Below, one piece after another: positions 37,591 through 49,236 of a stretch of DNA of 64,000 nt (its first letter is position 1; every line of letters begins with the position of its first letter). This stretch comes from Streptomyces sp. NBC_00376 (GTDB taxonomy: Bacteria > Actinomycetota > Actinomycetes > Streptomycetales > Streptomycetaceae), in contig NZ_CP107960.1 in the NCBI RefSeq assembly GCF_036077095.1, positions 7,006,001 to 7,070,000 of the forward strand, read 5' to 3'. The notes under the pieces were generated by a model. It saw nothing but the letters and a program-made list of their open reading frames with translations, had not been told where the DNA came from and did not search any database. The position numbers were made by a program, and so were the translations under genes.

Positions 37591-38088
37591 TCAGAGGACG
37601 CCGCTGTCCGCGATGGTGATCTTCGCCTGCGGGCGGCCGCTCTGCGTGCCGAGGGCCTCGATCTTCTTGACCAGGTCCATGCCGGCCTCGTCGTCGACCT
37701 CACCGAACACCACGTGCTTGCCGTCCAGCCACGACGTCACGATCGTCGTGATGAAGAACTGCGAGCCGTTGGAGTGGGGGCCGCTGTTGGCCATGGACAG
37801 CTGGCCCGGCTTGGTGTGCTTCAGCTTGAAGTTCTCGTCAGGGAACTTGGCGCCGTAGATGCTCTTGCCGCCGGTGCCGTTGCCCGCGGTGAAGTCGCCG
37901 CCCTGGAGCATGAAGTCGGGGATGATGCGGTGGAACGAGGACCCCTTGTAACCGAAGCCCTTCTCACCGGTCGCCAGCGCGCGGAAGTTCTCCGCCGTCT
38001 TGGGAACGATGTCGTCGAACAGTTTGAACGTGATCCGCCCGGCGGGCTCGTCGTTGATGGTGATGTCGAAGTAAACCTTGCTCGTCAT
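37591..38088 (-). CDS. Cyclophilin-type peptidyl-prolyl isomerase
   Basis: 165 residues, the length of eukaryotic-type CypA. Catalytic residues present: [16 protein letters not shown] with the active-site Arg, FFIT, and [11 protein letters not shown] with the cyclosporin-site Trp. Cytoplasmic foldase. ATG 38088. Confidence 0.96.
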   Translation of the reverse strand: MTSKVYFDITINDEPAGRITFKLFDDIVPKTAENFRALATGEKGFGYKGSSFHRIIPDFMLQGGDFTAGNGTGGKSIYGAKFPDENFKLKHTKPGQLSMANSGPHSNGSQFFITTIVTSWLDGKHVVFGEVDDEAGMDLVKKIEALGTQSGRPQAKITIADSGVL

Positions 38089-38186
38089 GGAACCATCCTG
38101 ACATCGACGCCTCCGGCATCGACGGGCGGGCACGGTCACAGCACGGCGCGGGGGCGGCGCCGGGGCCCACCGTACCCGTACCGGCT

Positions 38187-39371
38187 TCAGCGGGTGCGTT
38201 GCAGATGGGCGCCGATCTGCAGGAACGCGGGGACGAGCGGGGCCACGGGGACGTCCGGGGACATCACCTGGGATCCGTAGTGGACGATGACGGTCTCCAG
38301 CCCGGGGGAGACGAAGAGGCGCTGGCCGTGGATGCCGCTGGCCATGAAGGATCCGTAGGGGTCGTTCAGGATCCACCAGTAGTCGTGGTACGAGAGCGTG
38401 GCGGGGGTGCTGGGCGGGGCGGCGGGGAAGCGGACGCGCCCGGCGTAGCCCTCCGGGGCGTCGGGGATGGCGGCGGTCACCGCGGCAGGAACGATCTGCC
38501 GGTCCCCGACGGCGCCCCCGCAGCGGATCATCTCGCCTAGCCGGGCCACGTCGCGGGCGGTGGCGCTGAATCCGCCACAGGCGGCCTCGGTGCCTTCGCC
38601 GTCCAGGACGTAGTAGGCGTCCTCGTCGGCACCGAGGTGGGACCAGATCATGTCGCTCAGCAGGGCCGAGGTGGTGGTGCCGGTGACGCGGCGGAGGATT
38701 TCGGCGAGCGCTTCGACGTTGCCGTTCTCGTAGCGGAACTCGGTCCCCGGTGCGGCCGTCGCGCGTGCGGTGGCGAGGTGTTCGCGGATGCTGGTGGGGC
38801 CGCTGTAGCCGTAGGGGCGCAGGGGTGGTGCGACGACCGCGAAGTAGCGCTGGGCCTCGACGGGCTTGTCGAAGGGGCGCCCGGCGTACGAGACGTGGGT
38901 TCCCATGTGCAGCAGGTGGTCGACAGTGCTGTCCCCGAAGGCGGTGCCGGCGAGTTCGGGGACGTACTCGGAGGCTGTCGCGTCGCGGTCGAGGGTTCCC
39001 CGATGGGCCAGGGTGGCAGCCAGCAGGCCTGTGTACGACTTGGCCGCCGAGGCGTTGAAGTGGGCGTCGTGGGGCCGGAGTCCGTGCAGGTAGGTCTCGT
39101 GGACGAGGGTGCCGCGGTGCATCACCAGGAGGGCATCTGTCCGGGCGGCCGCGTAGAGGTCCTGGAGGGTCAGGGTGCGACCGTCGGGCGCGGCGATCGT
39201 GAGCAGGTCGAGGCCGGCGGTGTCCGTCGGCAGGCTGCGGGCGGGGCCCGGTCCGCGCCACACCCGGCGGCTGGGCAGAAGCTCCCGGCCCGCCGTGGTG
39301 TAGCGGCGCACCCATGCCGGGTCGGTGTAGCCGCGGGACCAGTGGAGATCCGCCAACGGTGCGTCGGTCAT
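38187..39371 (-). CDS. NylB-like serine hydrolase (class C beta-lactamase fold)
   Basis: 394 residues, no signal peptide. Catalytic S108-x-x-K111 (NASAAKSY), Y214 (FRYENGN) and the HGQ triad segment [18 protein letters not shown]. Spacing and several stretches ([26 protein letters not shown]) match the 392-residue 6-aminohexanoate-dimer hydrolase NylB (S112, K115, Y215), so it is likely an esterase or amidase on a small conjugate. Divergent from an MFS transporter. ATG 39371 has GAGGAG upstream. Confidence 0.87.
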   Translation of the reverse strand: MTDAPLADLHWSRGYTDPAWVRRYTTAGRELLPSRRVWRGPGPARSLPTDTAGLDLLTIAAPDGRTLTLQDLYAAARTDALLVMHRGTLVHETYLHGLRPHDAHFNASAAKSYTGLLAATLAHRGTLDRDATASEYVPELAGTAFGDSTVDHLLHMGTHVSYAGRPFDKPVEAQRYFAVVAPPLRPYGYSGPTSIREHLATARATAAPGTEFRYENGNVEALAEILRRVTGTTTSALLSDMIWSHLGADEDAYYVLDGEGTEAACGGFSATARDVARLGEMIRCGGAVGDRQIVPAAVTAAIPDAPEGYAGRVRFPAAPPSTPATLSYHDYWWILNDPYGSFMASGIHGQRLFVSPGLETVIVHYGSQVMSPDVPVAPLVPAFLQIGAHLQRTR

Positions 39372-39410
39372 GTGCGCTCCTCAAAATTGAGTGACGTCCT
39401 GATCGCTACC

Positions 39411-39425
39411 ATACACATCGTCTAT
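39411..39425. promoter_or_regulatory. Weak palindrome near the serine hydrolase promoter
   Basis: ATACAC-ATC-GTCTAT is an imperfect inverted repeat over a minus-strand -10-like TATGGT (39413-39408). The 331-bp gap 39372-39702 between hydrolase and MFS genes is locally A+T-rich and contains no other feature that I can support. Confidence 0.35.
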
Positions 39426-39702
39426 TTTCGTGAGCGGCTTGCGCTCTGACTCGACTGGCTCTACATGCATGACCACCGTGCGGCATCCCGCTTGCCATCG
39501 AGGCATTGACCGGAAGTGGCCAGCACGTTACGTTGCCGAATCAGCAGCCCGTTAATGGACGTTGCGTTCAATTACTTTTGTCGTCGCACCCCGACAGGCC
39601 GTGCCCGGACGGGAGTGGTGCCGCTGCCCGCGTGCGCCCGATGCCGAACCTCCCGCCACCGGGGCATCGCCCCCTGCTTCTCCCGAACCGCAGGAGTCTT
39701 CT

Positions 39703-41016
39703 ATGCCCTCGAAGCCATCACCGTCGCTGGAACTCGACGAGTCCGGCGGCCTCGGGCCGCCGGCGTTCGACCGGCGCCGCGCCTGGCTCGTCACCACGCT
39801 GATCGTCACGTTCATGATCGTCAACTTCGCGGACAAGTCGGTGCTAGGGCTGGCGGCCGACCCGATCATGGAAGAGCTGGACATCAGCCACAGCACCTAC
39901 GGCTTGATCTCCAGCTCCTACTCGATCCTGTTCAGTCTCTCCGGGCTGGTCGTCGGCTTCTTCTCCTCGCGCGTCTCCAGCCGCGTGCTGCTGTCGGTGA
40001 TGTGCCTGGTGTGGGGCCTGGCCCAGTTGCCCGTCCTGATCGTGGCGGCTGTACCGGCGCTGGTCGCCGGCCGGGTGCTGCTCGGCGCGGCGGAGGGGCC
40101 GGCCACACCGATGTCGATGCACGCCCTCTACAAGTGGTTTCCGGCGGGCCACCGCGGTCTGCCCTCGGCCCTGCAGATCAGTGGCGCCGCCCTCGGCACT
40201 CTCATGGCGGCGCCCGTGGTCACCACGCTGATCACGCAGTTCGGGTGGCGTTCGGCCTTTGCCGCGCTGGCCGCGACGAGTCTGGTGTGGAGCGCGGTGT
40301 GGTGGTTCGTCGGGCGCGACGGCCCCTACGACCAGCCCCCCGCGCGCGTGCGGACCGAGGCCGGCGGGTCCGCCCGCGTCCCCTACCGCCGGCTGTTGCT
40401 GTGCGGCACGGTGATCGGGAGTGTGGCCAGCGCTTTCGGGGCGTCTTGGGCGATGGCCCTCAGCCAGGCCTGGCTGCCGTCGTATCTCAGGAGCGAACTG
40501 GCCATGAGCCCGGGAACGGCGGCGGCGGTGCTCAGTGCCGTGTCCGCCTTCAGCTTCGTGCTGCTGCTGGCGCTGTCCCCCGTGATCGACCGGCTGACCC
40601 GGCGCGGTGTGTCGATGCGCCTTTCCAGCGGTGTGCCGCAGGGTCTCGCGGTGGCGTGTGCGGGGACGGCGATGGCGGTGTTCCCCTTCGTCGGCCCGCT
40701 GCCGGTGCGGCTCGCCCTGATCGCGGTCGCCTTCGCGGTGCACTCCATCGCTTTCCCGCTGCACTACATGACGGCCGCGGCGGTCGTGCCCGCCTCCCGG
40801 CGCGGCGCGCTCTTCGGGATCGTGGCCGCGACGGGGACGCTGCCGGGTCTGCTGGCCCCGTCCTTGACGGGCCATCTGCTGGATTCCGCGCCCTCGGAGG
40901 GTGCGGGCTACACGCAGTCGTTCGTGCTGGCGGCGGTCGTCATGGTCATCTGCGGGGGCGTGGCCGCCTGCTGCATCCGCCCGGCACGGGACGCCGCACG
41001 ACTCGGCGCCCTCTGA
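39703..41016 (+). CDS. MFS transporter
   Basis: 437 residues, 12 transmembrane helices in two halves. The first loop (DKSVLGLAADPIMEELDISH) resembles ACS/NarK-type organic-anion importers. A Pro/Ser start precedes the first helix. It is placed between the NylB-like hydrolase and a TetR repressor, next to CoA-ester genes, so import of a carboxylate or conjugate is plausible. ATG 39703 follows CAGGAG. Confidence 0.88.
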   Translation: MPSKPSPSLELDESGGLGPPAFDRRRAWLVTTLIVTFMIVNFADKSVLGLAADPIMEELDISHSTYGLISSSYSILFSLSGLVVGFFSSRVSSRVLLSVMCLVWGLAQLPVLIVAAVPALVAGRVLLGAAEGPATPMSMHALYKWFPAGHRGLPSALQISGAALGTLMAAPVVTTLITQFGWRSAFAALAATSLVWSAVWWFVGRDGPYDQPPARVRTEAGGSARVPYRRLLLCGTVIGSVASAFGASWAMALSQAWLPSYLRSELAMSPGTAAAVLSAVSAFSFVLLLALSPVIDRLTRRGVSMRLSSGVPQGLAVACAGTAMAVFPFVGPLPVRLALIAVAFAVHSIAFPLHYMTAAAVVPASRRGALFGIVAATGTLPGLLAPSLTGHLLDSAPSEGAGYTQSFVLAAVVMVICGGVAACCIRPARDAARLGAL

Positions 41017-41057
41017 GGGCTGTCCGGCGGATCGGGGCAGGACCGGGACCGGGCCGG

Positions 41058-41660
41058 TCAGCCCTGGTCCGGGGCGGTGAATCCGCTGGCCCAGTACCGG
41101 CCGTGCAGGGCCAGGTCGAGCAGCATGCGCACGGCCTCCTCGGCGGGCATCGGCGGGGTGTCCTGCTCGGCCCACCAGCGCAGTACGGCGATCTGCTCGC
41201 CCACCCAGACCCGGGCCAGGAGGTCGGCGTCGATGCGCGGCTGGACGTTGTTGCGTTCGGCGCGGGCCTTGAACTCCTGCGCCGTCGCGGCGGCGCAGGA
41301 GTCCACGAACATCTGCAGCGGCTTGCCGTCCCCTTCGCCGCGCAGGATGACCCGGTAGACGTCCCGTTCGTCGCTGACGTGCCGCAGCATCTCCAGCAGC
41401 GGCTTGCCGGTGAAGCCGATGGAGCTGCCGGCGACCACCGGCTCCAGACGCTGCGCGAGCTGCTCCAGCAGGTCGGTGGTCACCCGCGCGAACAGGTCGT
41501 CCTTGCCCTTGAAGTGCGCGTAGAACGTGGCGCGCGCGACGTCGGCCTGCTCGGTGATGTCTTCGACGGTGAGCGCGCTGAAGCCGCGCTCCAGCACCAG
41601 CTCCACCAGTGCTCCGCCCAGCGCCCTGCGGGTACGCCTGGTGCGCCTGTCCTCGGCCAT
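41058..41660 (-). CDS. TetR family repressor
   Basis: 200 residues. N-terminal HTH (about 10-55: ALGGALVELVLERGFSALTV, then ITEQADVARATFYAHFKGKD) and a helical ligand domain. ATG 41660 has GAAGGGGG upstream; a further 11 codons are possible but not TetR-like. Divergent from the CoA-ester operon with a palindrome over both promoters, so it probably represses it. Confidence 0.9.
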   Translation of the reverse strand: MAEDRRTRRTRRALGGALVELVLERGFSALTVEDITEQADVARATFYAHFKGKDDLFARVTTDLLEQLAQRLEPVVAGSSIGFTGKPLLEMLRHVSDERDVYRVILRGEGDGKPLQMFVDSCAAATAQEFKARAERNNVQPRIDADLLARVWVGEQIAVLRWWAEQDTPPMPAEEAVRMLLDLALHGRYWASGFTAPDQG

Positions 41661-41693
41661 GAGGCCCCCTTCGCCCTGTCGTGGTCCGCGCAC

Positions 41694-41740
41694 AGTCTAG
41701 ATGGCTCTTGACAGCCCACAAGATACAAAACATTGTGTCT
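41694..41740. promoter_or_regulatory. Divergent promoters with a TetR-type operator
   Basis: AGATACAA (41721-41728) and TTGTGTCT (41733-41740) form a 7-of-8 inverted repeat. It overlaps a plus-strand promoter TTGACA (41708-41713) - 17 bp - CATTGT (41731-41736); a minus-strand -10, TAGACT (41699-41694), lies beside it. Confidence 0.65.
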
Positions 41741-41793
41741 GTAAACGTTCGTGCTGTATTCAATTGGTCAGACCGTAAGGCTGGAGATCGTTG

Positions 41794-43374
41794 ATGAACC
41801 TCGGCACCTATCTCATCCGCAGCGCCCGCTACTGGCCCGACGCCACCGCCCTGGTCTGCGGCGAGCGTTCCTGGACGTACGCGGAACTGGACGGCGCGAC
41901 CAACCGTCTCGCCTCGGCCCTGACCGCACGCGGACTGCGCCCCGGCGACGCGGTCGCCTCCCTGGCCTGGAACCGCGGGGAACTGGTCGAGGTCGAATTC
42001 GCCCTCTACAAGGCCGGACTGGTGCGCGCGCCGATCAACGCCCGGCTGGGGCGCGGCGAGATCGAGCACATCCTGCGCTACGCGCCGGTGCGCGTCCTCG
42101 TGTTCGACGCGGCGCACCGGGAGGACGCGCTCGCCGCCATCAAGGCCTCGGACACCGGCTGTCTCCCCGTACTCCTGGAGGACGAGCCGGCCGCGGAGGC
42201 GATACCGGGCGGCGCCGCGGTCCTCGGATACCGGGCCCTGCTCGGCGAGGGGGACGCCGCCCCGGTCGCCACCGACGTGGACGAGGACGCTCCGTGCGTC
42301 CTCAACTTCACCTCCGGATCCACCGGAGCGCTCAAGGCGGCCGTCCAGACCTTCGGCAACCGCCTCGCGAACATGCGCAAACTCCTGATGAGCGACGAGT
42401 CCCGGCCCCGGCCGGGCACCCGCTACCTCGCCTGCGGCCCGATCACCCATGCCACGGGCATGACGCTGCTGGCCAACGTCTTCGCGGGGGCGGCCACCTA
42501 CGTACTGCCGGCCTGGAGCGCCGGGGCGTTCGTGGACACGGTGGAGAAGGAACGCATCACCGCGACGTTCCTCGTCCCCGCCATGGTCAACATGGTGCTG
42601 GCCCACCCGGACGCGGCCGGGCGGGACCTGTCCAGCCTGACCGGCGTTCGCGTGGGCGGCGCGCCCATCTCGCCCCAACGCCTGCGCGACGCCGTGCGGT
42701 TCTTCGGCCCGGTCGTGGCACAGGGCTACGGCCTCGGCGAGACCACCAGCGTGGTGGCGGGGCTGAGCAGCCAGGAGATCGCCCACGCCGTCACGGACGA
42801 CCTCGAACTGCTCCGGTCCTGCGGCCGGGCGACGTACGACACCGAGGTCCGGATCGTCGACGAGACCGGCCGGCCGCTGCCGCCCCGCGAGGTGGGTGAA
42901 CTCATCGTCCGCGGCCCCGACTGCGTACGCGAGTACTGGCAGGAGCCGGAACTGTCGGCGCAGACCTTCCGCGACGGGTGGGTCCACACCGGCGATCTCG
43001 CCTGGATGCGCGAGGACGGCTACCTGTTCCTCGTCGACCGCAAGAAGGACATGATCATCTCCGGCGGGTTCAACATCTACTCGACCGAGGTCGAGGCCGT
43101 CCTCTACGAACACCCCGGTGTCCAGGAAGCCTGCGTCATCGGTGTGCCCGACGAGACGTGGGGCGAGGCGGTCAAGGCCGTCATCGTGCCCCGCCCCGGC
43201 CATGCGCCGAGCGGCGACGAGATCACCGCGTTCTGCGCCGAGCGGCTCGACCGCTTCAAGAAGCCGCGGACCGTGGACTTCGTCGCGGAACTGCCCCACA
43301 ACCGCAACGGAAAGCTCGACCGCAAGGCCGTGCGCGAACCGTACTGGGCCGACGCCGACCGCCGCGTGAACTGA
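41794..43374 (+). CDS. AMP-forming acyl-CoA synthetase
   Basis: 526 residues, full length. P-loop motif FTSGSTGALK (T173 to G178), A5 QGYGLGETT, A7 HTGDLAW, hinge DRKKDMIISGGFNI and catalytic K507 (NRNGKLDRKAV). It activates a carboxylic acid to its CoA thioester; the binding-pocket residues do not tell me the acid. First gene of a three-gene set; ATG 41794 with CTGGAG upstream (a TTG three nt earlier is possible). Confidence 0.92.
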   Translation: MNLGTYLIRSARYWPDATALVCGERSWTYAELDGATNRLASALTARGLRPGDAVASLAWNRGELVEVEFALYKAGLVRAPINARLGRGEIEHILRYAPVRVLVFDAAHREDALAAIKASDTGCLPVLLEDEPAAEAIPGGAAVLGYRALLGEGDAAPVATDVDEDAPCVLNFTSGSTGALKAAVQTFGNRLANMRKLLMSDESRPRPGTRYLACGPITHATGMTLLANVFAGAATYVLPAWSAGAFVDTVEKERITATFLVPAMVNMVLAHPDAAGRDLSSLTGVRVGGAPISPQRLRDAVRFFGPVVAQGYGLGETTSVVAGLSSQEIAHAVTDDLELLRSCGRATYDTEVRIVDETGRPLPPREVGELIVRGPDCVREYWQEPELSAQTFRDGWVHTGDLAWMREDGYLFLVDRKKDMIISGGFNIYSTEVEAVLYEHPGVQEACVIGVPDETWGEAVKAVIVPRPGHAPSGDEITAFCAERLDRFKKPRTVDFVAELPHNRNGKLDRKAVREPYWADADRRVN

Positions 43375-43452
43375 CGGGCGCCTGAACGGCCGTCCCCCGC
43401 ACCGACTGCCCCCGCACCGACCCCGCCCCCGACCGGCAAGGACCACCCCGAC

Positions 43453-44652
43453 ATGACCTTCTCCCTGCGCCCCGCCTACGACGACGACCCCCGGCTCGCC
43501 GGCCTCGTCGACCGGCTCCGCACCTACCTCGACGGCGAACTGGCCGACTACGAACGAGGCCGCGGCATCACCCACGAGAGCCGCCTCACCCGCGCCGACC
43601 TCGAACCCGTCTGGCGGCGCAGCCGCGAACTGGGCTTCTACGGCATCCACCTGCCCGAGCAGTACGGCGGCCAGAACCTCTCCCACACCGCGCTGGCCGC
43701 CCTGAAGGAAGAGATCGGGGCCTGCGGACGCGTGCTCGGGCACAGCGTGCTGGGCGACATGGGCGGCCCGCTGCGCGCCGGCGACATCCTGCGGCAGGCC
43801 ACCGAGTACCAGCTGGACACGTACCTGCTGCCACTGGTGCGCGGCGAGCGCGCCTGCTGCTTCTCGCTGACCGAGACCGATGCAGGCTCCGACGTCCGGT
43901 CCATGCGCACCACCGCCACCCGCGACGGCGACGGCTACCGCCTGAGCGGTCACAAGGTCTTCAGCTCGGCGGGCCCGTTCGCCGACTTCGCCATCGTCGT
44001 GGCCCGGATGGCGGGGACCGGCGGACAGGAGGGCGACAAGCCGGCCTTCTCCGCCTTCCTGGTCGACCTGGACAGCCCCGGCTGCGAGGTGCTCGACGGC
44101 GCCACACCCATGTCCGGCGAGCACATCGAGAGCGACATCGTCCTGGACGACTGCTACGTCCCCGCCCGGAACCTCCTCGGCGAGGAGGGGAAGGGCATGC
44201 GGATCGCGCTCGGCCGCGTCACCACCAACCGGCTCCTGCACTGCCCCACCGTCATCGGCGCCACCCGCCGGGCCCTCGACCTCACCCTGGAACGCGCCCG
44301 CACCCGCATGGTCGCCGGCGGCCGGCCCCTGCTGGCGCTCCAGTCGATCCAGCACAAGGTCGCCGACATGGCCACCGAGCTGTACGCGGCCCGCTCCATG
44401 ACCTACGCCGCGCTCGCCGCGCTCGACCGGGGGAACGACGTACGCACCGAGGCGTTCATGAGCAAACTGTTCGTCGCCGAGTCCGCCTTCCGCATCCTCG
44501 ACCAGGCCGTCCAGATCCACGGCAAGGAAGGCCTCACCCAGGGCAACGAGATCGAGTTCCTGTTCCGCAAGATCCGTATGTTCCGCATCCTGACCGGAAC
44601 CTCCGAGATCCAGCGCAACGGCATCGCACAGGGCCTCGCCTTCATGGCCTGA
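43453..44652 (+). CDS. Acyl-CoA dehydrogenase with atypical active-site position
   Basis: 399 residues. FAD-binding signature FSLTETDAGSDVRSM and C-terminal RILTGTSEIQRN. At the position of the catalytic Glu of the medium-chain enzyme (YEGT) this protein has T381 (LTGT), so the base must come from another place, as in isovaleryl/long-chain types, or the reaction differs. It should oxidise the acyl-CoA made by the ligase upstream. ATG 43453 has AAGGA upstream; 78 bp after the ligase. Confidence 0.9.
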   Translation: MTFSLRPAYDDDPRLAGLVDRLRTYLDGELADYERGRGITHESRLTRADLEPVWRRSRELGFYGIHLPEQYGGQNLSHTALAALKEEIGACGRVLGHSVLGDMGGPLRAGDILRQATEYQLDTYLLPLVRGERACCFSLTETDAGSDVRSMRTTATRDGDGYRLSGHKVFSSAGPFADFAIVVARMAGTGGQEGDKPAFSAFLVDLDSPGCEVLDGATPMSGEHIESDIVLDDCYVPARNLLGEEGKGMRIALGRVTTNRLLHCPTVIGATRRALDLTLERARTRMVAGGRPLLALQSIQHKVADMATELYAARSMTYAALAALDRGNDVRTEAFMSKLFVAESAFRILDQAVQIHGKEGLTQGNEIEFLFRKIRMFRILTGTSEIQRNGIAQGLAFMA

Positions 44653-44693
44653 CCCGCCTCCCCGACCCGCTCACCGCAGGACAGGTGCACCTG

Positions 44694-45896
44694 ATGACAC
44701 CCCCTTCCCACCCCTCGGCCCCCGCCTGGTCGTCGCTGACGGGCAAGCGCATCCTCGACCTCTCCCGGCTGCTGCCCGGCCCCTACGCCACATCCCTGCT
44801 CGCCGACCTCGGCGCCGACGTCATCAAGGTGGAGCCCCCGCACACCGGCGACCCCCTGCGGATGGCCCCCGACCTGTTCGACGCGCTCAACCGCAACAAG
44901 CGGTCGATCACCCTGGACCTGCGTGATGAGGAGGGCCGGAACACCTTCCTGGACCTGGTCCGCACCGCCGACGCCGTCGTGGAGAGCTTCCGCCCCGGTG
45001 TCCTCGACGGGATGGGCCTGGGCTTCGCCGCGCTCCACGAGGCCAATCCGCGCCTGGTGCTGTGCTCGCTCAGCGGCTACGGGCAGAGCGGGCCCTACGC
45101 GCAGAAGCCCGGCCACGAGCTCAACTTCCTCGGCCTGTCCGGGTTCTTCACCGTCCCCGGACGGCTCGACGGCGAGATCATCCGCCCCGGCGTCCGGATC
45201 GGCGACATGGCCGGAGCCATGCACGCGGCCCTCGCCCTGACCGCCGCCCTCGGCGCCGGGACCTGCACCCGGACCCGGGGCCAGCACATCGACGTATCCC
45301 TCAGCGAATCCATCACCGCCTGGTGCTCCCTCTTCGCGCTGCCGCTGCGCGACATCCCCGACCCCCTCGAAGCGGGACTGGTGCAGGGCGACAACGACAC
45401 CTTCACCACCGCCGACGGACGCCGCCTCTCCCTCGCCACGTTCGAGGACAAGTTCTGGCACCGCTTCCGCACCGGACTGGCCGCAGAATTCCCGGAGTTG
45501 AACACCGACGCCTATGACCGGCGCGCCGCTCGGACCGCCGCGAGGCGGGCCGTGAGCGACTTGCTGCACGGAATCTTCCGCACCCGCGACCACGCCTGGT
45601 GGCAGGAACGCCTGGATGCCCTCAACGCCCCCTGGGCCCCTGTACTCACCACCCCCGGCGAACTCCTGACCGACCCCCACACCACGGCCCGGCAACTGTT
45701 CAGCACCCCCGCCGACCCCGCCGCCTGCCCGCAGGCCCGCTTCCCCGTGACCTTCGGAGCCGGCCTGGAAACCTTCCGCACCCCGGCCCCGCCCCTGGGC
45801 CGGCACACCGAGCAGCTGCTGGCCCAGCTCTGCACCGACCGGCTCCCGGCCGATGACCTGCCCAGCGGCCGGCCGGTACCGGGCAGTACGTCCTGA
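44694..45896 (+). CDS. CaiB/BaiF family protein (CoA transferase or alpha-methylacyl-CoA racemase-like)
   Basis: 400 residues. N-terminal KRILDLSRLLPGPYATSLLA and GLGADVIKVEPP-type start, GYGQSGPYAQKPGHELNFLG. Compared from memory with the mycobacterial racemase, His (H141) and Asp (D171) are present, but the pairing Glu is a Thr (T238) and the GHD Asp, which serves the transferases, is Glu (E142). Racemase, transferase or a modified activity are all possible. ATG 44694 used; GTG 44685 is an alternative. Third gene after ligase and dehydrogenase, 41 bp downstream. Confidence 0.82.
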   Translation: MTPPSHPSAPAWSSLTGKRILDLSRLLPGPYATSLLADLGADVIKVEPPHTGDPLRMAPDLFDALNRNKRSITLDLRDEEGRNTFLDLVRTADAVVESFRPGVLDGMGLGFAALHEANPRLVLCSLSGYGQSGPYAQKPGHELNFLGLSGFFTVPGRLDGEIIRPGVRIGDMAGAMHAALALTAALGAGTCTRTRGQHIDVSLSESITAWCSLFALPLRDIPDPLEAGLVQGDNDTFTTADGRRLSLATFEDKFWHRFRTGLAAEFPELNTDAYDRRAARTAARRAVSDLLHGIFRTRDHAWWQERLDALNAPWAPVLTTPGELLTDPHTTARQLFSTPADPAACPQARFPVTFGAGLETFRTPAPPLGRHTEQLLAQLCTDRLPADDLPSGRPVPGSTS

Positions 45897-46043
45897 GCGC
45901 ACCATCGCGCTCAGGGATACGCGACCGTCCCGCGCCGGCGAACGGGCATCGAGCAGCCCATGGGCCTCGAAGGCGAATCCGTTGACCAGTGCGTCTGCGC
46001 CCGGAAGCCTCACCGGGTCGCGCAGTTGTGCGGTGATCGACAT
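45897..46043 (-). pseudogene. Possible gene fragment between the accessory block and argC
   Basis: Read on the minus strand from ATG 46043, the frame gives a protein-like start (MSITAQLRDPVRLPGADALV, then NGFAFEAHGLLDARS) and continues open into the oppositely oriented CaiB-family gene. It may be the remnant of a gene cut by insertion of the block, or chance in G+C-rich DNA. No SD is seen. The rest of the 261-bp gap holds the argC control region. Confidence 0.3.
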
Positions 46044-46103
46044 GGTCCGAAGGCGGCGGAGCACACTGGCAGCGTGGCCGGTGTCGAGCGGCCGGGCGAA
46101 AGC

Positions 46104-48333
<2,230 letters not shown>

Positions 48334-48337
<4 letters not shown>

Positions 48338-49236
48338 GCGCGGCGCGGAAACACACCGCACTCCCGAAGGCGCAGATCCTCATCGAGGCACTGCCCTGGC
48401 TGACCCGGCACAACGGCAAGACCGTCGTCATCAAGTTCGGCGGCAACGCCATGATCGACGACGAGCTGAAGGCGGCCTTCGCCCAGGACGTGGTCTTCCT
48501 GCGCCAGGCCGGCCTCAAGCCCGTCGTCGTGCACGGCGGCGGCCCGCAGATCAGCGCCCAGCTCGACAAGCAGGGCCTGGTCAGCGAGTTCAAGGCGGGG
48601 CTGCGCGTCACCACGCCCGAGGCGATGGACGTCGTACGGATGGTGCTGGCCGGCCAGGTGCAGCGCGAACTCGTCGGCCTGCTCAACCAGCACGGCCCGC
48701 TCGCCGTCGGCATGACCGGCGAGGACGCCCACACCATCACCGCCGTCCAGCACCGGCCCACCATCGACGGCGAGAGCGTCGACATCGGCAGGGTCGGCGA
48801 GATCACCGCCATCGACACCGGGGCGATCCAGGCGCTGCTGGACGACGGCCGGATCCCGGTCATCTCCTCCATCGCCCGCTCCGCCGACGACAACCACGTC
48901 TACAACGTCAACGCCGACACCGCCGCCGCGGCGCTCGCCGCCGCGCTGAACGCCGAGACGCTGATGGTCCTCACCGACGTCGAGGGCCTCTACGAGGACT
49001 GGCCCAACAGCGACGACGTGATCAGCCGGCTCACCGCGGCCGAGCTGGAGAAGCTGCTGCCGGAACTCTCCAGCGGCATGGTGCCGAAGATGCAGGGCTG
49101 CCTGCACGCCGTGCGCAACGGCGTCGAGACCGCCCGCGTCATCGACGGCCGGGTCCAGCACTCGATCCTGCTGGAGATCTTCACCGACGAAGGAATCGGC
49201 ACGATGGTCGTGCCCGACGCGCAGGGGGAGTCATGA
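48334..49236 (+). CDS. argB: Acetylglutamate kinase
   Basis: 300 residues. Amino acid kinase fold with [17 protein letters not shown] and [11 protein letters not shown]-terminal helix extension typical of the arginine-inhibited type, so feedback inhibition is likely. ATGA overlap on both sides. Confidence 0.97.

Noticed and set aside
39844..44520. 1558-codon minus-strand open frame across the MFS-to-dehydrogenase genes
   Set aside because: It is antisense to four genes with recognisable catalytic motifs and shows no domain; a G+C-bias shadow.
38187..45896. Mobile element carrying the accessory block
   Set aside because: No transposase, integrase, tRNA or flanking direct repeats were seen, so only insertion by an unknown route can be proposed.
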